Assembly (NCBI GenBank): GCA_013306675.1
Contig: JABLUY010000277.1
Coordinates: 1 to 44,879 of the forward strand
DNA length: 44,879 nucleotides
Direction of reading: 5' to 3'
DNA from: Thraustochytrium sp. TN22
Lineage: Eukaryota; Sar; Bigyra; Thraustochytrida; Thraustochytriidae
Positions 34,423 through 44,598 of this stretch are shown here, one piece after another (within the stretch, counting starts at the first letter, position 1; every line of letters starts with the position of its first letter). The position numbers and the translations under genes were made by a program. The notes beneath the pieces are model-generated. The model ran no database searches. It was not told the origin of the DNA and saw only the letters and a list, made by a program, of their open reading frames with translations.

Positions 34423-37400
34423 TTACGAGCGGGCATCCTCGTGGATGCCGCCGAGCTTGGCGTCCTGAAAGGCGCCGGACTTGAAGGTCTCGAGCATGTG
34501 CTGCCAGTTGTCGTAGTCACTGGGCAGGTAGAGCGTCTTAGCGCAGGTGGTCGCCTTGGGACGCAGGTACGGGCGCATCTGGATGGCCTGTGGCTGCTCG
34601 ATGAGGCGGTCCACGCAAAGATCGGGCATACGCTTGGCGTCCTCGGCATCACCATTGTCGTCGTCGTCGGTATCGGCACTGTTTTCACCGCGCGGAACGC
34701 GCTCGACGGCGTGGCCGGCCTTGAAGGCGCGGCGAATGTCCATGGGCACGGAGGTGTCAAAGGTAAGCGTCCAGGTGTCCGGGTCCCAGGCGGAGACCTT
34801 GGCACGGACCTTGGCAGTACGGATGCAGTCGCCAGGACGGAACCAGGCTGCGCGCGAGCTCGCCGAGGCGCGCGCGCCGGCGCTCTCGTCGCCGGGTGAG
34901 CGCGCCAGGCGGCCGTCCGCGGTGCGCACAAGCGAGAGCGCGCGTGGCGAGTACCACCACTCCGCGACGCGGATGCGGCCGTCCACGTTAGTGACGACGG
35001 CCACCTCGCCCGGGCGCAGCGGGCCGCGGTCTGCATCGTCGTAGTTCCGGAAATCGGTGGAGAGCATGACGCTGTCACCAACTTCGAAGCCGCGGTCCAG
35101 GTCCGTCTGTACACGGACTACGACGGCTGGAATGAATTCCATGAGCGGCGGGTAGACCTTGATCTGCGGCAGGCCCGACAGAGGTACGCGGGGCTGCGCC
35201 GTGACAAAGCTGAGGAACTGGGCGCGCTCATTCATCGTCATCTCCTTCAGGCACTGCACGAGCATCTGGATGGCGGGACTCTGCGCCGAGTAACCCTGCA
35301 TCGGGACGATGCATCCCAGCAGCGGATCCTCGTCCTTCCACAGAATCTCCTCCTTGCCGCACAGCATACGGCGCAGCTCGGTGTGCGAGAAGTTGAAGAT
35401 CAGCGCGTCCCGGCCAGCCGCGCCCAAGACGTCCCGCAGGCCGTCGCAAAAGGCATCCGCCTGGCGCGCCACGCCGTTGCCCAGCCACCACGTGAGTACG
35501 AGCTCCAAGTACTCGCCCACGTTGGCGCGCGTCACGCGCCGCGTGGCACCGCCTGGTACCAGCTCCGCGGCGACGGCGATCTCGGCGCGCCGCTTCTCTA
35601 CGCGCTTCGCGCGCGCCAGGCCGATCTGCACGCGGGTCTTCTGCGACGCTTTGATGGCCTTCCACCGCTGTAGCTTTGCGTGGCCGACGCTCGCCAGCGC
35701 CGCGTCAATGTCGCCCTGGCTCTGGCCCAACTTGCTGGCCGCCTCCGCGTACGCCACCAAGTCTGCAGCGGGAGCGCCCTTGGCCGGCACGGCCAGCGCC
35801 TCAAAGGCCGCGCTCAGGTCGCGCGTCGCCTCGCCCGTGCCGCTCGCGCTCGCGGCGGCGCTACCACCCGCACTGCCTGCCGTGCTGCTGCTGCTGCTGC
35901 TGCTGCTGCCATCGTCGTTGCCGCGGTCCGCAACGGCGGCGCGCTTCTGCGCCGCCGCGGACCGCCGCCCAGCGCCAAAGGTGGTGTGCTCCAGCGTCGA
36001 CAGCCTCTGCGCAGGGTCCACAAAATAGAGCTCCACTACGTTGAGCAACTCCTCGATGCTGGCCATGTCGCCAGCCTCGTGCAGCGTGTACAGGCGACGC
36101 ACCAGGCCGCCCGAGCTTTGCGCTGCGATATCGCCCGCATTACCGTCGTCGCCGAGCCCGGCGCCGCCCTCGAGCAGCGCGAGCGCGGAGATGGGTAAGA
36201 GCGCCTCATCCATGCCGCGCTGGCGCTGCTGGATGAGCATGAAGAACTCCGAGGAGAGGGGCAGTGGAACGTTCATGCCGTCCAAGAGCGCCTTGGCCAT
36301 GATGCGGCCCAGGAACCGGAAGCGCCGCAGCACCCGCGCGTTCTGTGCCTGCGCGCTGCGCAGCACCTCATCGATCGTGTCGCGGTTCGTCTCCGCGTCA
36401 TCATCAAACTTGATGGCCGCCTCGTCCTCCTTGCCTTCACTCATCTCCACCTTGGCCGGCACCGCGCGCCCGCTAACCTTGGTGGTGGCTGTGGCTGTGG
36501 CTGTGGCGGCGGCACTTTCGGTCGCACCGCCACCCGCGCCGGCGCGGCGCTGCGCGCCCGCGGCCGGGCTCGTCACCACCGAGAGCGGCTGGAGCGCCTC
36601 GGGGCTGCCATCTCCGCCATGCACGGCACCCATAGGCAGAAGCGGCTGCGGGAAGAGCCCGGTGGGCGCGAGCAGGTGCACGTCGCCTGTGGCCTCCGCC
36701 TCGGTGTCCGTGTCCGCTTCGCCACCGTCCGCCTCCTCGCCCTTGGCAGCAGCGTCCTCCTCGCCGCTCTCGCCGAAGCTCGGGCCGCGGCTGCGCGAGC
36801 CGCGCGGCGAGGCCACGGGCTTGTCGCTGCCGGCAGGATTGGCCCAGAGCGGGATGTGGCGGTTCTCCGCCACAAGCTGCAGGCGCTCCGACACGCTCGA
36901 ATAAAAGTCCACCGTGACTCCTTCGCCGGCGCCCGTCTCGTCCAGGAACTGCACCACCAGCTCCGACCGCTGCTGCATGTGCTGCCGCATGAGGAGCTCC
37001 GCGTCGCGGAGCAAGTCCGACCGGCTCACCTTGACCAGGTCCTGGTGCAGCTGACCGATGCAGTGCTCCTGCTCGATCGCGCGGATCTCGTCCTCCAGGC
37101 GGTCGCTCAGCTCCTGCAGCTGCTCGAAGCGCAGCATGTCCGGCACGCCCTTGAACATGGCCGAGATCTCCAACGTCACGTGTGCCAGCTGCTTCTTCTT
37201 GGCGTTGTAGCCCGTGATCTCGTCCTGCAGCCACGCCACCGCGCGGGACACGCCCAAAGCCGCCGTGCGAAAGTGCATCTCCCGCACGCGCCGCCGGAAG
37301 AGGAAGGAGAACTCGCGCGGCATGAGCGCCACCCAACGCGGGAAGCACCGCGTCGCGATGGACAGAGGGTCGGAGAGTTGATCTAACAGCAGGTCCGAGA

Positions 37401-40400
37401 GCGTCTCGCTGCGCCACGGCAACGACTTGCCAAAAGCAGCCGCCAGAGGGTCTGCGCCCTCGTCGAAGGGTACCAGATGTGCCGACAGCAGGTGCAGAAG
37501 CAGCAGCGTGTCCCTCAGGCCCGGCACATTCGCGTCGATCCCGCACTCCTCCAAGAGCGTCATCACCTGCGCCATGCCGCCCTCCTCGCCGTCCTCCGCA
37601 TCCGCCGCCACCATGAGGTCCACCGGATGCCCTTGTTGCAGGAACGCCTCGTCCACGACGCGGCTCGCCAGCGGCAACGGCGAGCCCGCCGAGGAAGGCG
37701 CCGGCGCGGGAGCGGCCCCGGAAGTCCCTGAGATGACGCGCATGGCCAGCAGGTCGCGCCGCAGCAGCGTCGGCGACTTGATCGGCGACACCGCCGGGCT
37801 CATGGGCGCGTCGTCACCGGTCATCAGCGGCCGCTGGCACAACTGCGAGTACGCCGCGCAAATGGCCGCCCAGTTCACGCTGCGCTCCGCGCGCACGCTC
37901 TCGCCCGCCACGACGGCCGTCGACGCCTGCGCCTGCGCTTGCGCCTGGGCCTGCGGGGCGTTGCCGTCGATGCAACGAACGACCTCGGACAGCTTGTTAC
38001 GCACGGCCCAGTCGCGCAGGTCCGGCACCACGGGCCGCAGAGCCTTGACAAAGGAAGCGAGCGTCAGGTCCTTGTCCTGCGCCACGTCGTACGCCAGCAT
38101 GCGCGGCGTGCCCCAAGGCAGACGCTGCAGCAGGCGCCGCGGTGCGTGCTCGTAGTCCGGGTCGCCCGGAAAGAGGCACCGCACGCGCCAGTCCAGGTAG
38201 TACTCGCGGTCCCACTGCTCCCAGGCCGCCTCGTCCGAAGAGCCCATATTGTGCAGCTGAAAGAGCGCCTGGAACATGGACACCTCCACTTCCTGGTTGG
38301 CCAGGATCGGCGTTTGCGCCGACGCCGCCTGGTCCTCGTGCGCGTCGCGGTCAAAAGTCACGGACCGCTCGGTCTTGTCACCGCCGTCCACCGCGTCCTC
38401 GTCGCCCGCCAGGAGCGCGGGCCGCTTGCGGATGAGGAAGTCCACCGTGAGCCGCGGCACGCCCATCGCGAACAGCCGGTCGTCGTCCTCCTCCTCGTCG
38501 TCCGCGCCGTCCGGCGTACCAAAGCCGTCCGCGCCCTGATCATCGAAGTCGTCAATGCCCAGCGCATCCTCGTCACCGGTCTCGTCGCCGTCCGGCGTGA
38601 ACTGGATGCGCTTGTAGGAGGTGCTGTGGCCGAACGCAGTGAACTGCCGGCTCAAGTGCACGGGCTCTTGCACGTCGGCCTTGCTCGCCTTGCCGCTGCC
38701 TCCTCTGGACGGACCGTCGCCGAAATCCTCGTCGTCCGCGCGCCATGCGCTCGGGTCCTGCCGCTCCTTGCTCTTGAACGGGAAGACGCGCGAGGTGCGC
38801 TGCGCGATGCGCGCGCGCGTGTCCGGCACATCCCAGACCACGCGGCCATCGTCAAGGACGCAAGTCAAAAGCAGCTTGGGGGCCGCAGCGGCCGCGTCGT
38901 CCGGCGCTTCGCTGGAACTGACCTCGCTGCCGCCGGCCGCGGCCACCTCGCCCACATCGCGATGCGCCACTACCGTGGCGCTGATCCAGCGTCCGGGCTC
39001 CAGGGCCCGGGCCGCCGCAACCTCGCTGGCGGGGCCCTCCTCCTCGCGCCGCGTGTCGGGGTCCAAAAAGTCCTCCGGGAGCAGGGAGACCTGAGCGCGG
39101 TGGCCCGGGCGGGGCGGCGGGTCAAAGTGCCGCGCCGCGCGCCCGCTGCGGCGGCTGCGCAGGTGCTCGAAGGAGGACACGATGTCCCGCTCCACGACCG
39201 GAGGGATGGGCGCCTCCGGGAAGAGGTCCACGCGTGCCGACACGACGCGGTCGCGGCGGCTGCTGCTGCTGCTGCTACTGCTGCTGCCGCCGCCCACATC
39301 GCAGACGACGCCACCCACAACCCGCGTGCCGGGGCCGCCCGACGCCGAGACTTGCGAGGCGCCGCGCACGCGCGACTGCTGTGCGTAGCCCTGCACGCGG
39401 GTGTAGAGAATCTCCGCCTGGCGGCGCGTCTGGAACTGCGCAAAGACGCCACGGCCCTCGCCCTCGAGCGAGGTGGAAAACTTGGCGTAGAAGTCGGGCT
39501 GGTGCTCAAAGCCGCGGGTCACGAAGTTGTACTCGGCCTGCAGCACGCAGTCCTCGCGGCGAAGCGCGTCAAAGAGCGAGCGCCCGGCCGCATTCGGAAA
39601 CACCTTGCGAAAATCGAAGCTGACTACCTTGCCCGGGCCCTGGCCGATGTGGCACACGAGCTTGGGCTTGACGCCGCGCTCCGAGTCGCCGTCGTCGTAC
39701 GCAATGTCGTAGGTGCCGTCAGCGTTGACGCGCGCAATGCGGCCTTTGTAGTACCTGCTCTTGCCCGCGTACCGGCTTTCGATACGGTCATTGAGCTTGA
39801 ACTTGATGGGCGCATTTCCCGAGCCCTCGGCCTGCTGCGAGGCTTGGGCATCAGGGCTGCTGGCCAATGCGCGCGCCACGGCGCTCGTCGGCCCGGGCAC
39901 GAGAAAGACTGAAAACACGTGCCGCTCCTCGAAGGCCGCCGTAGTGTCCGGCACGCACAGCCGGCGTTGCGGGACGTCCTTGGCCACCTCGCGCTCCGCG
40001 GCCTCGGCCCCCGTCGTGGTCTCGCCCTGGCCCTCTGAGTCCTGCGCCGCGGCCCGCACCTTGACCAGGGCCTGCGCACTGTACGTGTAGTTGCCAAGAC
40101 CTTCGACGCGCACCTCGTTCTCCTCGACGGCCACGACGTTGCCCACCTGACCGCGGAAGCGCGGCATGTCGGACATGTAGCCACCGTGCTGCGCTGCGAG
40201 CCGCTCGAGTTCCGCGACGTCGTCGATGAGCTTGACCTCGTCGCCGACGCGGATCACGTCGTCATGCATGAGGCCGTCCTCCAAGAACGCGACATCGTAC
40301 GCGAAGGCGTCCTCCGGGCCGATGCCCTGCGCACGATTCACGGCACACGCCCGCACGGCGAGCACTTCGGCGCGCCGCCAGCCGGGCCTCATGTCGTCGC

Positions 40401-43400
40401 TGCCGCACCACCAGACGGCCACCTCGTCGCCCTTGGCAAACTTGGAGCCCTGCGTCGACAGGGACTCGGAGCTGGCGCCGCGAGCCACGTCCGTGGAGTG
40501 CACCTCGCCGTCGCGAATGGCGCGGTCCAACGAGGGCAGCACGGCGCCGAGCGCCTTGTCGCCAGGCGCGGGCGCGTCAAAGACGCGCTCCAGCACCTGG
40601 TAGTCGCGCAGCGCCAGGACAAACCAGCGCTTGTTCGTCTTCTTGTTGAGCGTGCGCGCCGACATGTCCTGCAGCAGGTGCGCGCCAGTGACTGGGTCGT
40701 ACCGGAGCACGAGCGCGATGGTGAAGTCGTCCGCCACGGCCGCCGGCGGAAGCCCGGGGCTGCGCGGCGTGCGCGGCGTGCGCGCCGACAGCGCATACAG
40801 GCTGGGCGAGGCGACGGGGCTCTGGCGCGCCGTGCCGGGCGACGCCAGGCTCGCCTGGGCGCCGGCCTCGCCTGGGCGCGTCTGAGCGCCCTTGCGGTGC
40901 AGCACCTTGCGGCCGACCAGGCGCGCGCAGTACGTTTGGTACCGCGGGTCAACGATGCGGACCCCGCGCAGCACCTGGCGCTGCAGCTCTTGCAGCGGTG
41001 TGAGCGGGAGCACCTGCACGACAAGCTCAGGGGCCTGCGGGTAGACCGTGGTAGCGTGGTCCAGCTCGGACTGGCGGCGCAGGTGCAGCTTGATCGGGTT
41101 CACCAGAGCGCGCACGCCGCCAGAAGAGGCCGTTGCGTCGTGGACGAGCACCGGGAAGTTGTGCGTGGCGTGCACGGAGAGCACAGTTTGCAGCTTCTGG
41201 ATGAGGCGAAAGAGGGCCGAGGTCGCAAAGGCGCTAGCGTCTACCGTGTTGGTTGCGCCGCCGCCGGGCGCGTCGATGGACTCCAGCGTGGTGGTCGCCA
41301 GGTTTTGCACCGACTCCAGCGTCATGGACGCCTGGCGGCCCAGCGTGGACCGGCTACGCTCGCGCGAGACAGACTGCTCGGCGCCGGGAGACCCGATGCC
41401 GTCGATGTGGTCGTCGCGGTGCTTGTCGTCATCGTCGTCGTCGTGGTCCTCGCCGCCTGCGCCGCCGGCTTCCGAAATGCCCTCACCCGCGCCTGCGCCC
41501 GCGCCGCTGCCACTGGTGGTGGCGCCGGCGCCGGTGGGTTGCGCGTGGTCGTCCTCCTCCTCGACGTCCTTGCTCACCACGGGCGGCGGCATGGCGGCCA
41601 GGAGCGCCTGCATGCGCGAGCGGCGCACGTCCGAGGCGACGCGCGCCATCTGCGCGGCGTCGTCGGCCGCCTCTGCGTCAGATCCGGCCGTCAGGTCGCG
41701 CGCCAGCAAAAAGTACAAGAGCGCGCTGGGGAGGCCGGACTGCTCGAACTCAAAGGGCGTAATGCCCTGCTCGCCATACATGCGCAGCAGCGGCGAGTCT
41801 ACCTCACCCAGAGCGCCGGGCGGCGCGCCGCCCCGGTGTGCGTCGTCCGTCGAAGGACTCGCGTAGCCGTCGCCCTCCTCGTCCTCCGCATAGGCCTCCT
41901 CGTCTTCGTCTTCTTCCGAGTCTGAGAGGTCAGCGTCGAGGTCAAAGTCGTCGGCATCCGCGTCCGGGTCATCGTCCTCGTCTAGCGCGGCGTCCTCCTC
42001 GTCGTCTGCGGCGCGCGCGTCCCGGTCCGAGTAGCCGAGCAGGCCGCGCGCCGCCAGCTCGCGACGGCGACGGCGACGCTGGCGCTGACGCAGTCGCTGG
42101 CGGCTGGACACCTTGGGCCTGCTCTGTCCCATCATCCAGACAAGGTGCTCCAAGACCGAGTCGTCGCCGGCGCGCAGGCGCTTGCAGACGTCGAGCAGCG
42201 CCGCGCTGCGGCCCAGCAGCGTCTCCTCGGTGAGTCCGAGGCGGTCCACGATGCAGGCCGAGATGCGCTGCACGACCTGCGCCGCGCCGCGCTCCAGCTC
42301 CGGCTTGGCCGGGGCGCGCAGCTCGCGCAGACGTGAAGCGATGCCGTAGCGGCAGAGGCTGAGGCAGAGCTGCGCGTGGATGCCGAGGAAGGAGGAGCCG
42401 TCGACAGCGGTGGAGCCGGCATCGTCCTCCTGCTCGGTGCCTCGGAGCAGCGCCTCGGTCATATCTACAACGAGCTCCAGGCTGGTGGAGTCCTCGTTCT
42501 CCGGCGTGAACACCGACTGCAAGAGCTGCAGTAGGCGGTCGTACTCGAGCTTGCCGAGGATGGTGACCGCATCCGAGTGCGGCTTGGGCCGGAAGCGCTT
42601 CACAAGCATGCCGAGGATCTCCATCGACCGGTGCATGGTGGATGCGTGCTTGGTGAGCGCGATGGCGCGAAGGAGCGCGCGGAAGAAGCGCCGCGCGTCC
42701 TTCTTCCACCAACGGTGCACCGCGCCCTCGGAGACCGCCGCGCCGGTGTCGGCGCGACGCCGAAGGCGCGTGGACTCGCGGTCGCCGGCGCGCTCCGCCG
42801 TGATGAGCTCGCGCGCGCCGCTCGTCATGGAGTCCAGCTTGTCCAGGACGTCGTCGTCCACACAGGCACCCGAGTCCAGGAGCACCTCGACGGCCGCGCG
42901 GCTCCAGCGGTCGCGCGCCCGGACGAACTCCGGGTCCTGCTCGCTGTAGGCGTCGTCGTCAGCGCCGCCGGCGCCGCCGGCCTCGCGCGAGAGCCGCAGC
43001 GCGCGGTGCTCAAGACCGCCCCGCGCGCCATGAGAGCGCACGCCGCCGCCGCCGCCGCCGCTGCCGGGCTCTGCGCTGCTGCCGCCCGAGTTTGGGTCGC
43101 TGCTGCCAGAGGGCGACCCGGAGCCGGCGGCGCGCTGGCGGCGCCAATGCTTGGCGAAGCCATGCGCGCGGCCGGCCACGACAAGGGGCGAGGGCAGGGA
43201 ACCGAGGCGGTCGGGGTCTGGGTTCACATTGGCACGGCAGCCGTTCACCGGGTCGACAAGGACCTCGAGCATCTCGATGGAGCAGCCCTGCGCGAGCGCG
43301 CACGCCAGCATCTCCGCCTCGGTCCTGCGGTCGCGCCAGGACGGGTCAAAGTTCTCCATAAGCCAGAGCTGGCGAAGGCCGTCCACGTCGTCGCCCGGCA

Positions 43401-44598
43401 CGATGCGCTCCAGAAAGATCTCCGTGAAGCTGTTGCGCGCAAGGCGGCGCGAGCTCGACCGGCGCGCCGGGATGAACCACCAGCCGCAGTGGCTCACGCA
43501 GTCCGAATGGCCGTCGCAGACGATGCGCATGATGCACTCCACCAGCTGCAGCAGGCGCACGGCGAAGCCGTCTTCGCCCGCGCAAATGGCCATGGGCAGG
43601 CCGGCCGCCACGACCTTGCAAATGCCGAGCTCCAGGTAGGTCTCGGCTAGCTCTGGGCTGCGCAAACAGGCGGCGCCCACCTCCGGCGCCTTCTCCCAGA
43701 CGCCCGACCGCAGCGCCTGCACGTGCGCCGTGGCGCGCTGCGTGTCGTCCAGGATGCGGTTCGAGCTGAACGGCCCGTAGTAGCTCTGCACGCCGCCGCC
43801 CGACCCGCCTGCGCCCCCGGCCACGGCGCCCATCATGGCGCTTAGATCTGCGCCGGTGAGGCCAAGCAGCGAGGACTCCATGTCGCGCCCGCCGCGCAGG
43901 ATCCACGAGCGGTCCGCCTCGCTGGGGCCGGCGCCAGAGCCGTCCGCGCCGCCGTAGTTCGCCTGGAACGTCGGCAGCACGTGGGAGCCAAGGCCGCGAG
44001 AGCGGGATCGGTGGCTGCTGCTCCCGCTGCCGCCGCCGCCGCCGCCGCTGCCGCCGCTGCCACTGCTGCTGTTGTTGGTGTGGTTGCGGCTGCGCGCGGC
44101 CCGTAGAGGCGCTTCAAGCATCTCCAGGGGCGTGCCGGACAAGAACAGGTTTACGGCCTGCTCCAGCTGGTTGCCCGCCACCACCAGGAAACGGCGCGCA
44201 CGGTCACGGTCCGTAGACCCGGTGAACTCCAGAAAGGTGTCCACGGACTCCTCCGGAACGCCACTCGTGTCGCGGCCGCCGGGGCCGGCCGACCCTGACT
44301 GTTGCGCGGCTTGCCGCGGCGCGCGCGGCGGCTCCAGCTGCGCCGTGAGCGCCTGCAGCTGCGACTGCAGCGTGGCCACAAGGTTGAACCCGCTCTCGTC
44401 CAGCTGGCCCGCCAAGTCGGCGCCCAGCTGGTTCTGGATGTCCGCGTCCAGGGCCTGCTCCAGCGCGCTCGCGGCTGCAGCGGCCGCCGCGTCCTGCCCC
44501 TCCTGCTCCGAGCCCGAGTGCTGCTGCTCCTCCTGCTGCTGCTCCTGCTCCTGCTGCTCCTGCTCCTGCTGCTCATCGTTGTGTGACGATGACGACAT
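34423..44598 (-). CDS. Giant UFD4/TRIP12-type HECT E3 ubiquitin ligase
   Basis: A 3391-residue single-exon HECT ligase. N-terminus: Gln/Glu repeat, then a UBA-like helix bundle (about 113-158, FLVVAGNQLEQAVNLFLSG). Armadillo-type helices follow, with an acidic tract (~863-909) and the TRIP12-like segments GITPFEFEQSGLPSALLYFL (~943) and LIQKLQTVLSVHATHNFPVL (~1130). A Mind-bomb SH3-repeat-like domain spans ~1447-1514 (VGDEVKLIDDVAELERL, GGYMSDMPRFRGQVGNVVAV) and a Tudor-like domain ~1598-1646 (RYAGKSRYYKGRIARVNADG, TYDIAYDDGD). The HECT N-lobe includes RFRFLGRIMAKALLDGM (~2757); the C-lobe has IFNFSHTELRRMLCGKEEIL, FLSFVTAQPRVPLSGLPQIK and the catalytic Cys3352 in KATTCAKTLYLPSDYDNW, 39 residues from the end. 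About 170 residues, containing a second SH3-like unit, are inserted within the C-lobe. Predicted to transfer ubiquitin through Cys3352. Confidence 0.9.
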   Translation of the reverse strand: MSSSSHNDEQQEQEQQEQEQQQEEQQHSGSEQEGQDAAAAAAASALEQALDADIQNQLGADLAGQLDESGFNLVATLQSQLQALTAQLEPPRAPRQAAQQSGSAGPGGRDTSGVPEESVDTFLEFTGSTDRDRARRFLVVAGNQLEQAVNLFLSGTPLEMLEAPLRAARSRNHTNNSSSGSGGSGGGGGGSGSSSHRSRSRGLGSHVLPTFQANYGGADGSGAGPSEADRSWILRGGRDMESSLLGLTGADLSAMMGAVAGGAGGSGGGVQSYYGPFSSNRILDDTQRATAHVQALRSGVWEKAPEVGAACLRSPELAETYLELGICKVVAAGLPMAICAGEDGFAVRLLQLVECIMRIVCDGHSDCVSHCGWWFIPARRSSSRRLARNSFTEIFLERIVPGDDVDGLRQLWLMENFDPSWRDRRTEAEMLACALAQGCSIEMLEVLVDPVNGCRANVNPDPDRLGSLPSPLVVAGRAHGFAKHWRRQRAAGSGSPSGSSDPNSGGSSAEPGSGGGGGGVRSHGARGGLEHRALRLSREAGGAGGADDDAYSEQDPEFVRARDRWSRAAVEVLLDSGACVDDDVLDKLDSMTSGARELITAERAGDRESTRLRRRADTGAAVSEGAVHRWWKKDARRFFRALLRAIALTKHASTMHRSMEILGMLVKRFRPKPHSDAVTILGKLEYDRLLQLLQSVFTPENEDSTSLELVVDMTEALLRGTEQEDDAGSTAVDGSSFLGIHAQLCLSLCRYGIASRLRELRAPAKPELERGAAQVVQRISACIVDRLGLTEETLLGRSAALLDVCKRLRAGDDSVLEHLVWMMGQSRPKVSSRQRLRQRQRRRRRRELAARGLLGYSDRDARAADDEEDAALDEDDDPDADADDFDLDADLSDSEEDEDEEAYAEDEEGDGYASPSTDDAHRGGAPPGALGEVDSPLLRMYGEQGITPFEFEQSGLPSALLYFLLARDLTAGSDAEAADDAAQMARVASDVRRSRMQALLAAMPPPVVSKDVEEEDDHAQPTGAGATTSGSGAGAGAGEGISEAGGAGGEDHDDDDDDKHRDDHIDGIGSPGAEQSVSRERSRSTLGRQASMTLESVQNLATTTLESIDAPGGGATNTVDASAFATSALFRLIQKLQTVLSVHATHNFPVLVHDATASSGGVRALVNPIKLHLRRQSELDHATTVYPQAPELVVQVLPLTPLQELQRQVLRGVRIVDPRYQTYCARLVGRKVLHRKGAQTRPGEAGAQASLASPGTARQSPVASPSLYALSARTPRTPRSPGLPPAAVADDFTIALVLRYDPVTGAHLLQDMSARTLNKKTNKRWFVLALRDYQVLERVFDAPAPGDKALGAVLPSLDRAIRDGEVHSTDVARGASSESLSTQGSKFAKGDEVAVWWCGSDDMRPGWRRAEVLAVRACAVNRAQGIGPEDAFAYDVAFLEDGLMHDDVIRVGDEVKLIDDVAELERLAAQHGGYMSDMPRFRGQVGNVVAVEENEVRVEGLGNYTYSAQALVKVRAAAQDSEGQGETTTGAEAAEREVAKDVPQRRLCVPDTTAAFEERHVFSVFLVPGPTSAVARALASSPDAQASQQAEGSGNAPIKFKLNDRIESRYAGKSRYYKGRIARVNADGTYDIAYDDGDSERGVKPKLVCHIGQGPGKVVSFDFRKVFPNAAGRSLFDALRREDCVLQAEYNFVTRGFEHQPDFYAKFSTSLEGEGRGVFAQFQTRRQAEILYTRVQGYAQQSRVRGASQVSASGGPGTRVVGGVVCDVGGGSSSSSSSSSRRDRVVSARVDLFPEAPIPPVVERDIVSSFEHLRSRRSGRAARHFDPPPRPGHRAQVSLLPEDFLDPDTRREEEGPASEVAAARALEPGRWISATVVAHRDVGEVAAAGGSEVSSSEAPDDAAAAAPKLLLTCVLDDGRVVWDVPDTRARIAQRTSRVFPFKSKERQDPSAWRADDEDFGDGPSRGGSGKASKADVQEPVHLSRQFTAFGHSTSYKRIQFTPDGDETGDEDALGIDDFDDQGADGFGTPDGADDEEEDDDRLFAMGVPRLTVDFLIRKRPALLAGDEDAVDGGDKTERSVTFDRDAHEDQAASAQTPILANQEVEVSMFQALFQLHNMGSSDEAAWEQWDREYYLDWRVRCLFPGDPDYEHAPRRLLQRLPWGTPRMLAYDVAQDKDLTLASFVKALRPVVPDLRDWAVRNKLSEVVRCIDGNAPQAQAQAQAQASTAVVAGESVRAERSVNWAAICAAYSQLCQRPLMTGDDAPMSPAVSPIKSPTLLRRDLLAMRVISGTSGAAPAPAPSSAGSPLPLASRVVDEAFLQQGHPVDLMVAADAEDGEEGGMAQVMTLLEECGIDANVPGLRDTLLLLHLLSAHLVPFDEGADPLAAAFGKSLPWRSETLSDLLLDQLSDPLSIATRCFPRWVALMPREFSFLFRRRVREMHFRTAALGVSRAVAWLQDEITGYNAKKKQLAHVTLEISAMFKGVPDMLRFEQLQELSDRLEDEIRAIEQEHCIGQLHQDLVKVSRSDLLRDAELLMRQHMQQRSELVVQFLDETGAGEGVTVDFYSSVSERLQLVAENRHIPLWANPAGSDKPVASPRGSRSRGPSFGESGEEDAAAKGEEADGGEADTDTEAEATGDVHLLAPTGLFPQPLLPMGAVHGGDGSPEALQPLSVVTSPAAGAQRRAGAGGGATESAAATATATATTKVSGRAVPAKVEMSEGKEDEAAIKFDDDAETNRDTIDEVLRSAQAQNARVLRRFRFLGRIMAKALLDGMNVPLPLSSEFFMLIQQRQRGMDEALLPISALALLEGGAGLGDDGNAGDIAAQSSGGLVRRLYTLHEAGDMASIEELLNVVELYFVDPAQRLSTLEHTTFGAGRRSAAAQKRAAVADRGNDDGSSSSSSSSTAGSAGGSAAASASGTGEATRDLSAAFEALAVPAKGAPAADLVAYAEAASKLGQSQGDIDAALASVGHAKLQRWKAIKASQKTRVQIGLARAKRVEKRRAEIAVAAELVPGGATRRVTRANVGEYLELVLTWWLGNGVARQADAFCDGLRDVLGAAGRDALIFNFSHTELRRMLCGKEEILWKDEDPLLGCIVPMQGYSAQSPAIQMLVQCLKEMTMNERAQFLSFVTAQPRVPLSGLPQIKVYPPLMEFIPAVVVRVQTDLDRGFEVGDSVMLSTDFRNYDDADRGPLRPGEVAVVTNVDGRIRVAEWWYSPRALSLVRTADGRLARSPGDESAGARASASSRAAWFRPGDCIRTAKVRAKVSAWDPDTWTLTFDTSVPMDIRRAFKAGHAVERVPRGENSADTDDDDNGDAEDAKRMPDLCVDRLIEQPQAIQMRPYLRPKATTCAKTLYLPSDYDNWQHMLETFKSGAFQDAKLGGIHEDARS
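34640..35150 (-). other. Insertion within the HECT C-lobe
   Basis: Part of the HECT gene, about residues 3150-3320. In TRIP12-type ligases roughly 20-30 residues lie between the NPPLTIV-like strand and the LP..TC catalytic loop; here there are about 200. The insert contains GDSVMLSTDFRNYDDADRG, LRPGEVAVVTNVDGRIRVAE and WWYSPRALSLV, resembling an SH3-like Mind-bomb/HERC-type repeat, followed by a second barrel-like unit (FRPGDCIRTAKVRAKVSAWD) and an acidic linker. Confidence 0.7.

Noticed and set aside
37939-39912. 657-codon + strand open frame inside the HECT gene
   Set aside because: Antisense to conserved HECT-protein sequence; composition is Arg/Ala/His/Leu-rich with no domain.
40186-41925. 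579-codon + strand open frame inside the HECT gene
   Set aside because: Same reason: antisense shadow without recognisable features.
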